From Georgenia sp. EYE_87 (GTDB taxonomy: Bacteria > Actinomycetota > Actinomycetes > Actinomycetales > Actinomycetaceae), in NCBI RefSeq assembly GCF_023148685.1, contig NZ_JAHXNL010000011.1:53184-117183 (forward strand): a stretch of DNA of 64,000 bases, written 5' to 3'. A program made the position numbers and the translations under genes. The notes beneath the pieces were generated by a model. It ran no database searches, was not told where the DNA came from, and saw only the letters and a list, made by a program, of their open reading frames with translations. Shown piece by piece: positions 7,171-15,215 of this stretch. Numbering within the stretch: the first letter of the stretch is position 1; each line of letters begins with the position of its first letter.

Positions 7171-8133
7171 TCAGCCCTTGACGGACCCGGCGAGCAGGCC
7201 GCGCACGAAGTACTTCTGCAGGGCCAGGAACACGATCAGCGGCACGATGATCGACACGAACGCGCCGGAGGTCAGCAGGTGCCAGTCCTGACCGCGCGAG
7301 CCGGCCATCTCCGCCAGGCGTGCGGTCAGCGGCTGGACCGCGTTGTTCCCGCCGGTGAAGGTCAGGCCGACCAGCAGGTCGTTCCACACCCACAGGAACT
7401 GGAAGATCGCGAAGCTCGCGATCGCCGGGACGAGCAGCGGGAGCATGACCTTGAGGAACACGGTCACGTGCCCGGCGCCGTCCACCCGGGCGGCCTCGAT
7501 CAGCTCGCGCGGCACCTCCGCCATGAAGTTGTGCAGGAGGAACGTGGCCAGCGGCATGGCGAAGCACGCGTGCGCCACCCACACGGCGAGGTACGGGAAC
7601 GCGTCGAGCGCCGCCGAGCCGGCGAAGATGCGCAGCAGCGGGATCAGGGCCATCTGCAGCGGCACGATCTGCAGGGCGAAGACGACGACGAAGATCGTGT
7701 CCCGCCCGCGCCACTTCAGCACCGAGAACGCGTACGCCGCCATGGTCGCCGCGACCAGCGGGATGAGGGTGCCCGGGACGGTGATCACGAGCGAGTTGAC
7801 GAAGAACGTCGACAGCTGCCCGGAGGAGGCGCGCCCGAACAGCACCTCCTGGTAGTTCTCCAGCGTGAAGGCGGGGTTCGAGAAGAACGTCCACCAGCCC
7901 GAGGTGCGGATGTCCCCCTCGGGCCGCACGGAGCTGACCAGCATGCCGACGATCGGCACCGTCCACAGCAGGGCGATGACGATGGCGACGGCGGAGCCCA
8001 CGCGGGAGGTGAGCATCCGCCTGGCCCGGGCCGGGGCACCGAGCCGCGGCTCGGCCGAACCCATCGGGTCGGGCAGGGTGCGGGAACGGCCCTCGACGGC
8101 GACGGCCGGGTTGGCCGGGGTGGTTCCGCTCAT
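7171..8133 (-). CDS. Carbohydrate ABC transporter permease (MalG/AglG type)
   Basis: 320 residues; a ~35-residue cytoplasmic extension precedes the first membrane helix (VGSAVAIVIALLWTVPIVGM). The binding-protein-dependent permease domain carries the EAA loop EAARVDGAGHVTVFLKVMLP, which contacts the ATPase. It is the third gene of a binding protein-permease-permease operon on the minus strand; its ATG overlaps the stop of the upstream permease (ATGA). No ATPase gene is adjacent, so a shared MsiK/MalK-type ATPase elsewhere is expected. Alpha-glucoside transport is suggested by similarity in layout to AglEFG, but the sugar is unproven. Confidence 0.92.
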   Translation of the reverse strand: MSGTTPANPAVAVEGRSRTLPDPMGSAEPRLGAPARARRMLTSRVGSAVAIVIALLWTVPIVGMLVSSVRPEGDIRTSGWWTFFSNPAFTLENYQEVLFGRASSGQLSTFFVNSLVITVPGTLIPLVAATMAAYAFSVLKWRGRDTIFVVVFALQIVPLQMALIPLLRIFAGSAALDAFPYLAVWVAHACFAMPLATFLLHNFMAEVPRELIEAARVDGAGHVTVFLKVMLPLLVPAIASFAIFQFLWVWNDLLVGLTFTGGNNAVQPLTARLAEMAGSRGQDWHLLTSGAFVSIIVPLIVFLALQKYFVRGLLAGSVKG

Positions 8134-9116
8134 GCTCCTCGCACCTCACGGTTCTTGATCATCTGACGCACGTTGAACACCACGATCGGGATCACCAGCA
8201 GGAAGATGACCACGGCGAGCGCCGAGCCCGTGCCGGTGTTGCCGAAGGTGAACGACTGGTCGTACATCATGTTGGCCAGCACCTGCGTGTCGAACCGGGC
8301 GCCGGTCATGGCCCGCGGGATGTCGAAGATCTTCAGCGTGGCGATGGTGATGGTGGTGACCACCACGACGAGCGTGGGACGGATGCTCGGCACCGTGATG
8401 TTGCGGAACATCTGCCACGCGTTGACGCCGTCGAGGCGGGCGGCCTCGACGATGTCGTCCGGGATGGCCTTGATCGCGGCCGAGAGCAGCACCATGGCGA
8501 AGCCGGCCTGGATCCAGATCATCACGACGATGAGGAAGAACGTGTTCCACGGCGCGTCCTGGAGGAAGCGCAGCGGCTCGAACCCGAGGCCGACGATGAT
8601 GGCGTTGAGCAGGCCGATCTGGTCCTGCGCGGCGCCGCGGTACTCGTAGACGAACTTCCAGATGATGCCGGCGCCGACGAACGAGATGGCCATCGGGACG
8701 AACAGCAGTGTCTTGGCGACCTTCTCGAAGCGCGCCTTGTCCACGAGGATCGCGTAGAGCAGCCCGACGGTGGTCGAGACGGTCGGCACGAGCACGACCC
8801 ACCAGAACGTGTTGATGAAGGACTGCAGCGAGTCGGGGTTGGTGAAGACCCACTCGTAGTTGGCCCAGCCGACCCAGTTCTGGCTGGTGCGGTCCATGAA
8901 CGACATGACCGTCGTCCGGATCGCGGGGTAGATGAGCCCGAGCGTCAGCAGGAACGCCGCCGGGCCGCCGAAGCAGAGGACCATCCACCACGTGCGCGAG
9001 CGGCCGGCGAAGCGGTCGGCCAGGCTCGCGAGGAACAGGATGATCCCGACGACCACCGCGAGCACGATGACGGCGAAGATCATCTGCCCGAACTTGGAGT
9101 AGAGGAAGAAGTCCAC
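8130..9116 (-). CDS. Carbohydrate ABC transporter permease (MalF/AglF type)
   Basis: 328 residues. After an N-terminal helix (MIFAVIVLAVVVGIILFLAS) comes a five- to six-helix permease domain with EAA loop EAARLDGVNAWQMFRNITVP. The N-terminal VDFFLYSKFGQ and long first loop recall AglF-type alpha-glucoside permeases. GTG 9116 is chosen: GGGAGG lies eight bases upstream and the family N-terminus begins there. A strong hairpin separates it from the binding-protein gene. Its stop overlaps the next permease start by four bases, implying translational coupling. Confidence 0.92.
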   Translation of the reverse strand: MDFFLYSKFGQMIFAVIVLAVVVGIILFLASLADRFAGRSRTWWMVLCFGGPAAFLLTLGLIYPAIRTTVMSFMDRTSQNWVGWANYEWVFTNPDSLQSFINTFWWVVLVPTVSTTVGLLYAILVDKARFEKVAKTLLFVPMAISFVGAGIIWKFVYEYRGAAQDQIGLLNAIIVGLGFEPLRFLQDAPWNTFFLIVVMIWIQAGFAMVLLSAAIKAIPDDIVEAARLDGVNAWQMFRNITVPSIRPTLVVVVTTITIATLKIFDIPRAMTGARFDTQVLANMMYDQSFTFGNTGTGSALAVVIFLLVIPIVVFNVRQMIKNREVRGA

Positions 9117-9141
9117 CCTTGGTACCTCCCTTTGATGCCAA

Positions 9142-9173
9142 GACGGGGGCACGGCGTGAGCCGTGCCCCCGTC
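9142..9173 (-). terminator. Intercistronic hairpin between binding protein and permease
   Basis: A perfect 14-base stem, gacgggggcacggc (9142-9155) with gccgtgcccccgtc (9160-9173), loop gtga. It lies 11 bases after the binding-protein stop. Such structures partially terminate or protect the upstream message so the binding protein is made in excess over the permeases. Confidence 0.75.
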
Positions 9174-9184
9174 GGACGGTCAGA

Positions 9185-10558
9185 TCAGCTGGCCGGCCAG
9201 GCGGCCTCGATCTGGTCGAGCACCGCGGAGGTCTCCGCACCGTTGATCCAGTCGACCATGCCGGTCCAGAAGGCACCGGCGCCGACCTCGGAGGGCATGA
9301 GGTCCGAGCCGTCGAAGCGGGCCACGGCGTCCTCCTGCTGCAGCAGCTCGATGGCCAGCCGCAGCACGTCGGACGAGGCCAGCTCGGGGTCGACGCCCTT
9401 GTTCGCCGAGGTCACGCCGCCGATCTCGACGCGGGTGTTGGCCCACTCCGAGGACGCCATGAACGTCTGGACGGCGTCGATGGCCTCGCTCTCGTTGAAC
9501 TTGGCGACGAACTCGCCGGCCACGAGCAGCGGGGTCTCGTCCGCCGTCTCGCCGGGCAGGTAGAACGCGAAGACGTCACCGTCGGGGCCGACCTCGGTGC
9601 CCTCGGGCCACTGCGCCTCGTAGAAGGAGGCCATGCGGTACATGAAGCACTCGCCGTCGAGGATGGGCAGGCCGCCGTCGTTGAACGACGTGGTGGCGAT
9701 CGAGCGGGAGTCGCCGATGCCGCCGTTGACGTAGTCCTCGTTCTTGAGGATGGCGCCGGCCATGTCCACGGCCTCGACGATCTGCGGGTCGTTGAACGGG
9801 ATCTCGTGGTTGACCCACTGGTCGTAGACGTCGCCGCCGCCGGTGCGCAGGACCACGTCCTCGATGAAGTCGGTGGCCGGCCAGCCGGTCGCACCGCCGG
9901 ACTCGATGCCGGCGCACCAGGGCTTGACGGTCTCGGAGCCCTGCTCGTCGGCGATGGTCTGCGTGAGGGTCATCAGCTCGTCCCACGTGGTGGGGACCTC
10001 GTAGCCGTTCTCCTCGAACGCCGTCGGGGAGTACCAGACGAAGGACTTCACCGACGCCATGAGCGGGGCGGCGTAGAACTCGCCGTCCACGGTGCCGTAG
10101 CCCTTCCAGTCCTCGGACCAGCCCTCGTCCACGTTGGCGACGACGGACTCCGCCGGGGCCTTGACGTAGCCGTCGCGCACCATGCGCTGGAGCAGGCCAG
10201 GCTGCGGGATGATCGCGAGGTCCGGGGCGTTGCCGCCCTCGGCCTGCACCACGAGCTGCTGCTCGAACTCGCCGGAGCCGTTGTGCACGACCTCGATGCC
10301 CGTGCACTCGCTGAACTCGGCGAAGGAGTCCTGGAGCTGGTCGGCCTCGACCTCGCGGATGGAGGAGAAGATGTCGACGCTCTCCCCCTCGAAGGTGCCG
10401 TACTCCTCGAACGCGGAGCAGTCGGTCTCGCCGGCGGTGCTGTCGCCGCCGCCCCCGCCGCCGCCGCCAAGGTCGTCCGCGCCGCCGCAGGCGGCCAGGG
10501 TCAGGGCGAGCGCGGCAGCGCCAGCCAGGCTCGCCGTCGTCCGGCGTCGGTTCGTCAT
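9185..10558 (-). CDS. Carbohydrate ABC transporter substrate-binding lipoprotein (alpha-glucoside type)
   Basis: 457 residues. A type II signal peptide ends in the lipobox LTLAACGG (lipidated cysteine ~24), followed by a glycine-rich linker (GGGGGGGG) and a family 1 solute-binding fold: GNAPDLAIIPQPGLLQRMV, PTTWDELMTL and a C-terminal EIGGVTSANKGV. Trp- and Tyr-rich stretches (WCAGIES, AFWTGMVDW) fit sugar stacking. It is the first gene of a minus-strand operon with two permeases. The ATG at 10558 is where the signal peptide begins. The divergent operon 305 bases away encodes a second, distinct sugar-binding protein. Confidence 0.93.
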   Translation of the reverse strand: MTNRRRTTASLAGAAALALTLAACGGADDLGGGGGGGGDSTAGETDCSAFEEYGTFEGESVDIFSSIREVEADQLQDSFAEFSECTGIEVVHNGSGEFEQQLVVQAEGGNAPDLAIIPQPGLLQRMVRDGYVKAPAESVVANVDEGWSEDWKGYGTVDGEFYAAPLMASVKSFVWYSPTAFEENGYEVPTTWDELMTLTQTIADEQGSETVKPWCAGIESGGATGWPATDFIEDVVLRTGGGDVYDQWVNHEIPFNDPQIVEAVDMAGAILKNEDYVNGGIGDSRSIATTSFNDGGLPILDGECFMYRMASFYEAQWPEGTEVGPDGDVFAFYLPGETADETPLLVAGEFVAKFNESEAIDAVQTFMASSEWANTRVEIGGVTSANKGVDPELASSDVLRLAIELLQQEDAVARFDGSDLMPSEVGAGAFWTGMVDWINGAETSAVLDQIEAAWPAS

Positions 10559-10676
10559 CGTCACTGAAGTACTCCTCGTCACCTCATCGTCACGAGCGCA
10601 AGAGCGCTCCCAGGGCCAACTCAAGCCGTCCGGACCGTGAGATTCAACATATCCGGGGTCACAGGCGGTAACGATC

Positions 10677-10690
10677 TTGCAACGTTTGCA
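10677..10690. promoter_or_regulatory. LacI-type operator-like sequence, leftward operon
   Basis: TTGCAACGTTTGCA, an imperfect palindrome around a central CG, the hallmark of LacI/GalR-family sites. It lies about 120 bases upstream of the leftward binding-protein start. tgcaacg (10678-10684) also forms an inverted repeat with cgttgca (10694-10700). Confidence 0.5.
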
Positions 10691-10793
10691 CCCCGTTGCA
10701 GCAGCGTGACCTCCGACCGAGCACCACGCCGCCACGATCGGCCACGGCCCCACCCCGAGCGAGCTCGCCAGGCCGAGGCCCCGGGCGACTCCT

Positions 10794-10822
10794 TTGACAC
10801 GCGGCAGATCAGGTGCCACAGT
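10794..10822 (+). promoter_or_regulatory. Promoter of the rightward sugar ABC operon
   Basis: -35 TTGACA (10794-10799), 17-base spacer, weak -10 CACAGT (10817-10822). The palindromic operator begins on the next base, covering the expected start site. Confidence 0.6.
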
Positions 10823-10842
10823 TTGCCGAATCGATTCGGCAA
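10823..10842 (+). promoter_or_regulatory. LacI-family operator (20-base perfect palindrome)
   Basis: TTGCCGAATCGATTCGGCAA reads identically on both strands and has the central CG of LacI/GalR sites. It directly follows the -10 box of the rightward operon, a position at which a bound repressor would block initiation. The LacI regulator encoded at the end of this operon (15216-16244) is the obvious candidate. Confidence 0.75.
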
Positions 10843-10863
10843 CTCGACGTGGAGGAACCAGAC

Positions 10864-12177
10864 ATGCGCAGCAAACTCGTCGCGGCGGCCCTTGCCGCAC
10901 CTCTTCTCGTGCTCGCGGCGTGCAGCGGCGCCGGCGGGGACAGCAACGGTGACGGTGGCGCGACCGCGGACGAGATCACCGTCTGGGCGCACCAGGGACA
11001 GGAGGCGGAGGTCGACGCGCTGCAGCAGGCGATCGACGAGTTCAACGCCCTCGGCGAGGGCGCCGTGAGTCTCCAGTTCGTCCCCGAGGCCGACTACACC
11101 TCCACGGTCACGACGACCTCCCCCGATGACCTGCCGGACGTCCTGGAGTTCGACGGTCCGATGATGGCATCGCTCGCCTACGCCGGGAAGCTCGCCCCGC
11201 TCGGCGACGTCGTCTCGGCCGACACCGTGGAGAACCAGACCGAGTCCGTGCTCGCGCAGAACACCAGCCCCGCCGACGGCGAGCTCTACGGCGTCTCCCA
11301 GTTCGACGCCTCGCTCGGTGTCTACGGCAACCGGGCCCTGCTCGAGGCGGCCGGGGTGGAGTACCCCGCCGGCCTGGACGACGCCTGGACCGCCGAGGAG
11401 TTCGAGGCGGCGCTCGAGACGCTCGCCGCACAGGACGACGACGGGAAGGTCCTCGACATCAAGGAGAACTACGGCGCCGAGTGGCCCACCTACGGCTTCC
11501 TGCCCGTCGCCTGGTCGGCCGGGGAGCGGATCGTGGTGGACGGCGCCGCGGACGGGCACCTCAACAGCCCTGCGGTGGTCGAGGCGGTCGAGCGCTTCGC
11601 CGGCTGGCGGCAGTACACGGACCCCAACACCGACGACGCCGCCTTCGTCGACGGCCGGGTCGCGCTCAGCTGGGTCGGGCACTGGGTCTACAACACCTAC
11701 GCGGAGGTGCTGGGCGAGGACCTCGTCGTGCTTCCGCTCCCGGACTTCGGGTCCGGACCCAAGAGCGGGCAGGGTTCTTGGGCATGGGGAGTCAGTCCCG
11801 AGAGCGACAACCCCGAGCTGGCCGGCCGCTTCCTCGACTTCCTCACCGCGGACGAGGCCGTGGCCGCGATGACGGAGGCCAACGCCGCCCCGCCGGCCAC
11901 CACGACCGTCACGGAGTCCTCGACGCTCTACGGCCCGGACGGACCGCTCGCGATCTTCGCCGAGTCGCTCGCCCGCACCTGCGGCGACGCCGCCCCGACC
12001 GCGGACTGCGTGGCCGCGCCACGGCCGATCACCCCGGCCTACCCGGTCATCAGCCAGCAGTTCTCCGAGGCGTTCTTCGGGGCCTACGAGGGCGGGGACG
12101 CCCAGGAGCTCCTCGACCAGGCCGCCCGCACGATCGACCTGGACTTCCAGGACAACGACGGCTACGGGCAGGGCTGA
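10864..12177 (+). CDS. Carbohydrate ABC transporter substrate-binding lipoprotein
   Basis: 437 residues. Signal peptide with lipobox VLAACSG (cysteine ~20), acidic linker, then a family 1 extracellular solute-binding fold: ITVWAHQGQEAEVDALQQ, DLPDVLEFDGPMMA, GVSQFDASLGVYGNRALLEA and WVGHWVYNTY. It should capture a sugar at the outer face of the membrane for the two permeases downstream. ATG 10864 follows GGAGG by eight bases. The gene leads a six-gene unit (binding protein, two permeases, glycoside hydrolase, LacI regulator) controlled by the palindrome upstream. The sugar is unknown; the hydrolase in the operon hints at a fructose-containing or similar oligosaccharide. Confidence 0.93.
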   Translation: MRSKLVAAALAAPLLVLAACSGAGGDSNGDGGATADEITVWAHQGQEAEVDALQQAIDEFNALGEGAVSLQFVPEADYTSTVTTTSPDDLPDVLEFDGPMMASLAYAGKLAPLGDVVSADTVENQTESVLAQNTSPADGELYGVSQFDASLGVYGNRALLEAAGVEYPAGLDDAWTAEEFEAALETLAAQDDDGKVLDIKENYGAEWPTYGFLPVAWSAGERIVVDGAADGHLNSPAVVEAVERFAGWRQYTDPNTDDAAFVDGRVALSWVGHWVYNTYAEVLGEDLVVLPLPDFGSGPKSGQGSWAWGVSPESDNPELAGRFLDFLTADEAVAAMTEANAAPPATTTVTESSTLYGPDGPLAIFAESLARTCGDAAPTADCVAAPRPITPAYPVISQQFSEAFFGAYEGGDAQELLDQAARTIDLDFQDNDGYGQG

Positions 12178-12196
12178 CGCTACCGCCACAACCCAC

Positions 12197-12226
12197 GGGG
12201 CGGCGATTCCTCACCGTCGCCGCCCC
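12197..12226 (+). terminator. Intercistronic hairpin between binding protein and permease
   Basis: ggggcggcga (12197-12206) is complementary to tcgccgcccc (12217-12226), with one further flanking C-G pair. It follows the binding-protein stop by 20 bases and precedes the permease ribosome site, the same arrangement as in the leftward operon. Confidence 0.7.
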
Positions 12227-12254
12227 GGGGGGATCCTCTCCAGGGAGATCGGTC

Positions 12255-13220
12255 ATGAGCACCACCACACAGACACCGCGGACGACGCCGCAGCCGGCAC
12301 CGCCGCAGGACCGCCGCTCGGTCCTACGCAGGGACGACCGCGCCGCCTGGGCGATGTTCCTGCCGGCCGCCGCCGGCCTCGTGCTCTTCGTCGTCGTCCC
12401 GTTCGTCATGGCCGGATGGCTGTCGCTGCACAACGTCAGGCTCGACGCCCCGACGCCGCCTAGCTGGATGGGGCTCGAGCAGTACCGCCGGATCCTGCTG
12501 GACCCGGACTTCCGGGGCGAGTTCTACCGCGGACTGCTCAACAACGTCCTGTTCGCGGCTGTTGTCGTGCCCGTCCAGACTGCGCTCGCCCTCACGCTCG
12601 CGACGCTGCTCAACCGGCCGCTGCGCGGCATGCCGGTGTTCCGCACGTTCTTCTTCATGCCGGTGGTCTTCCCCATGGCGCTCGTGGCCGTGGTCTGGAA
12701 GGTCATCTACGCCCGCGGAGAGCTCGGCATGCTCAACGCCGTCATCGACACCGTCTCGTTCGGGCACCTCGGCCCGTACGACTGGCTGGGCGACCCAGGT
12801 ACGGCGCTGCCCGCCGTCATCATCATGTCGATCTGGCAGGGGGCTGGCCTGCAGATGGTGATCCTCCTCGCCGGGCTGCAGGGCATCCCGGCCGACCTCT
12901 ACGAGGCGGCGTCGCTCGACCGCGCCGGCCGCTGGCTGCAGTTCCGGCACGTCACCCTGCCTGGCCTGCGTAACACGCTGATCTTCGTCGTGATGGTCAC
13001 GACGATCCTCGCGTTCCGGCTGTTCGACCAGGTCTACATCATGACCCAGGGCGGTCCGCAGCAGGCGACCACCACGGTGATGTACCAGGCGGTCACCACC
13101 GCGTTCGACGCGAACAACGTGGGCCGGGCGTCCGCGATCACCGTCCTGTTCTTCATCATCGTGCTGGCCGTCACGCTGGTCCAGCGCCGTGTGCTGCGCG
13201 AGGACCGGGAGGTCTCATGA
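12255..13220 (+). CDS. Carbohydrate ABC transporter permease (MalF type)
   Basis: 321 residues. A Thr/Pro-rich cytoplasmic start is followed by the first helix MFLPAAAGLVLFVVVPFVMA and a permease domain with EAA loop EAASLDRAGRWLQFRHVTLP (slightly divergent: serine and arginine in usual Ala/Gly places). ATG 12255 has an upstream GGGAG. Its end overlaps the next permease by four bases (ATGA). No ATPase gene accompanies the system. Confidence 0.93.
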   Translation: MSTTTQTPRTTPQPAPPQDRRSVLRRDDRAAWAMFLPAAAGLVLFVVVPFVMAGWLSLHNVRLDAPTPPSWMGLEQYRRILLDPDFRGEFYRGLLNNVLFAAVVVPVQTALALTLATLLNRPLRGMPVFRTFFFMPVVFPMALVAVVWKVIYARGELGMLNAVIDTVSFGHLGPYDWLGDPGTALPAVIIMSIWQGAGLQMVILLAGLQGIPADLYEAASLDRAGRWLQFRHVTLPGLRNTLIFVVMVTTILAFRLFDQVYIMTQGGPQQATTTVMYQAVTTAFDANNVGRASAITVLFFIIVLAVTLVQRRVLREDREVS

Positions 13221-14047
13221 GCCGGATCCGCACCACCCTGACGTACCTGACGCTGACCGCCCTGGCGATCGTCTTCGTCGCCCCGGTCGCCTACCTCGTC
13301 ATCGGCAGCCTCAAGCCCTCCGCCGAGGTCATCGACGGAATCGGGGGTTTCGTCCCCACGAACGCCTCGCTGCAGAACTACTCGGGCATGCTGGGCCGGT
13401 TCGACAGCCCGGCGACGGGCTACTTCCGCGACTTCTACCTCACGTCGCTGCTGGTCACGTCCGTCGTGGTGGCCGGGGGGCTGCTGGTCAACTCCATGGC
13501 CGCCTACGCGCTCGCCCGGCTGCGGTGGCGCGGGCGGGACGCGGCGCTGCTGGCCGTGGTCGCGCTGACCATCCTGCCGTTCGAGGCGATCGCGGTGCCG
13601 CTGTTCTACCTCTTGAACGACCACCGGAACACCTACTACATCCAGTACCTGCCCTTCGTCGCCAGCGCGTTCTCGATCTACCTCTTCTACTCGTTCTTCG
13701 TCGGACTGCCGCGCGAGCTCGAGGAGGCGGCCCGCATCGACGGGGCGGGGACGTGGCGGACGTTCTTCCGGATCATCGTGCCGATGTCGAAGCCGGTCTT
13801 CGCGACGGTGACGATCCTGACGTTCCTCACCACGTGGGGATCCTTCCTGTGGCCCGTGATGATGGTCGACCAGCCGCAGCGGCGCCCCCTCCCCCTGGCG
13901 ATCGCCGTGTTCCAGGGGCAGCCGCCCTACGACTGGGGCCAGATCTTCGCCTTCGGCGTGCTGATGGTGCTGCCCGTGCTCGTGGTCTTCCTCGCCTTCC
14001 AGCGCTGGTTCGTCCAGTCGCTCGCCTCATCGGGCCTCAAAGGCTGA
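13217..14047 (+). CDS. Carbohydrate ABC transporter permease (MalG type)
   Basis: 276 residues, normal for MalG-type permeases. First helix LTLTALAIVFVAPVAYLVIG, EAA loop EEAARIDGAGTWRTFFRIIV and the typical C-terminal QRWFVQSLASSGLKG, a tail reaching toward the ATPase. Start overlaps the preceding permease stop. Works with the permease and binding protein just upstream; ATP hydrolysis must come from an ATPase coded elsewhere. Confidence 0.94.
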   Translation: MSRIRTTLTYLTLTALAIVFVAPVAYLVIGSLKPSAEVIDGIGGFVPTNASLQNYSGMLGRFDSPATGYFRDFYLTSLLVTSVVVAGGLLVNSMAAYALARLRWRGRDAALLAVVALTILPFEAIAVPLFYLLNDHRNTYYIQYLPFVASAFSIYLFYSFFVGLPRELEEAARIDGAGTWRTFFRIIVPMSKPVFATVTILTFLTTWGSFLWPVMMVDQPQRRPLPLAIAVFQGQPPYDWGQIFAFGVLMVLPVLVVFLAFQRWFVQSLASSGLKG

Positions 14048-14194
14048 CGCGCGGGGGCGGCAGACCTCGACGACCTCGCGGGCCAGACCCCGCACCACCG
14101 CGCGGACGCTGCCCGCACCACCAGGTGCGAGCCGCACCGCCGCGCCCCGAAACCGCGCCGTGGCGCGTACGACCCGACCGGAAGGAGATGCGGC

Positions 14195-15160
14195 ATGGGG
14201 CTGCAGCTGGACGACAAGTGGATTTGGGACTTCTGGTTCGCCGTCGACGGACGGGAGGTTCACGTCTTCTACCTCCAGGCGCCCCGCTCGCTCGGCGACC
14301 CCGACCTGCGCCACCACCGCGCCACCGTGGGGCACGCTGTCTCCACCGACCTGCGTTCGTGGACGCTGCTGCCCGACGCCCTTGCGGCGGGGCCGGCCGG
14401 GGAGTTCGACGACCTCGCCACCTGGACCGGGTGCGTCGTTCGGCACGGGGACCGGTGGCAGATGTTCTACACCGGGGTGTCCCGCGCGGAGCAGGGTCGC
14501 GTCCAGCGGGTCGGGCTGGCCAGCTCCACCGACCTGATCCACTGGGAACGGCACGGGGCCGTGCTCGAGGCCGACCCGCGGTGGTACGAGGTGCTCCACC
14601 CCGGCGTTCGGGAGGAGGCCTGGCGCGACCCGTGGGTCTTCCGGGACGAGGCCTCGGGGCTCTTCCACATGCTCCTCACGGCGCGGGCGCCGCACGGGCC
14701 GGTCGACGGGCGCGGCGTCGTCGGGCACGCCACCTCGGACGACCTCGTGTCCTGGACGGCCGGGCCGCCGCTGTCCGAGCCGGGCGACTTCTACCACCTC
14801 GAGGTGCCCCAGCTCGTGAACGTCGGCGGCGCCTGGCAGGTGCTCTTCTGCGCCACCGCCGCGGACCAGAGCGCCGCACGGACCGCGCGTGGCGTCACGC
14901 CGCAGGGAGGCACCCACTACCTCCGGGCGGACACCCCGACCGGCCCGTACACACTCGCCGACGGCCCTTTCCTGGTGGGCGACGACGTCGCGAGCCGCTA
15001 CGCCGGCCGGATCCTGCGGCACGACGGCGAGGACCACTTCTTCGCCTGGGAGAACGTCGGGGCGGACGGCCGCTTCGTCGGGGCGCTGAGCGACCCGTTG
15101 CCGGTCACGGCCGTCCCCGACGGCGGCCTGGCGGTCATGCCGTCGGCTGCGGCACGATGA
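14195..15160 (+). CDS. Glycoside hydrolase, five-bladed propeller of the GH32/43/68 type
   Basis: 321 residues with no signal peptide, so cytoplasmic. Propeller motifs are visible: WIWDFW with candidate nucleophile Asp12, HVFYLQAPRSLGDPD, the RDPWVF motif (Asp145, transition-state stabiliser) and HLEVPQL (Glu203, candidate acid/base). This triad is shared by beta-fructosidases (GH32), GH43 and GH68 enzymes. A cytoplasmic enzyme encoded with a sugar importer probably cleaves the imported oligosaccharide, perhaps a fructoside; that substrate is inference. GGAAGGAG precedes the ATG by seven bases. Confidence 0.8.
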   Translation: MGLQLDDKWIWDFWFAVDGREVHVFYLQAPRSLGDPDLRHHRATVGHAVSTDLRSWTLLPDALAAGPAGEFDDLATWTGCVVRHGDRWQMFYTGVSRAEQGRVQRVGLASSTDLIHWERHGAVLEADPRWYEVLHPGVREEAWRDPWVFRDEASGLFHMLLTARAPHGPVDGRGVVGHATSDDLVSWTAGPPLSEPGDFYHLEVPQLVNVGGAWQVLFCATAADQSAARTARGVTPQGGTHYLRADTPTGPYTLADGPFLVGDDVASRYAGRILRHDGEDHFFAWENVGADGRFVGALSDPLPVTAVPDGGLAVMPSAAAR

Positions 15161-15215
15161 GGGCTCCCACCGCCCCCACCGGGCCGCGCGCCGGCCCCGC
15201 GACAAGCAGGAGAGC

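Larger units (their letters stand above)
10559..10863. other. Divergent regulatory region between two sugar ABC operons
   Basis: 305 bases without a gene. The left half has a LacI-like element (10677-10690) and a nearby matching half-site cgttgca (10694-10700), plus a minus-strand -10-like TATGTT around 10650. The right half has a TTGACA promoter and a 20-base palindrome for the rightward operon. The two operons thus seem to have separate promoters and operators. Confidence 0.7.

Noticed and set aside
5789..8149. A 786-codon minus-strand frame across the winged-helix and permease genes
   Set aside because: It runs antisense to one clear gene and out of phase with another; low-complexity Arg/Gly/Pro sequence, no start signal.
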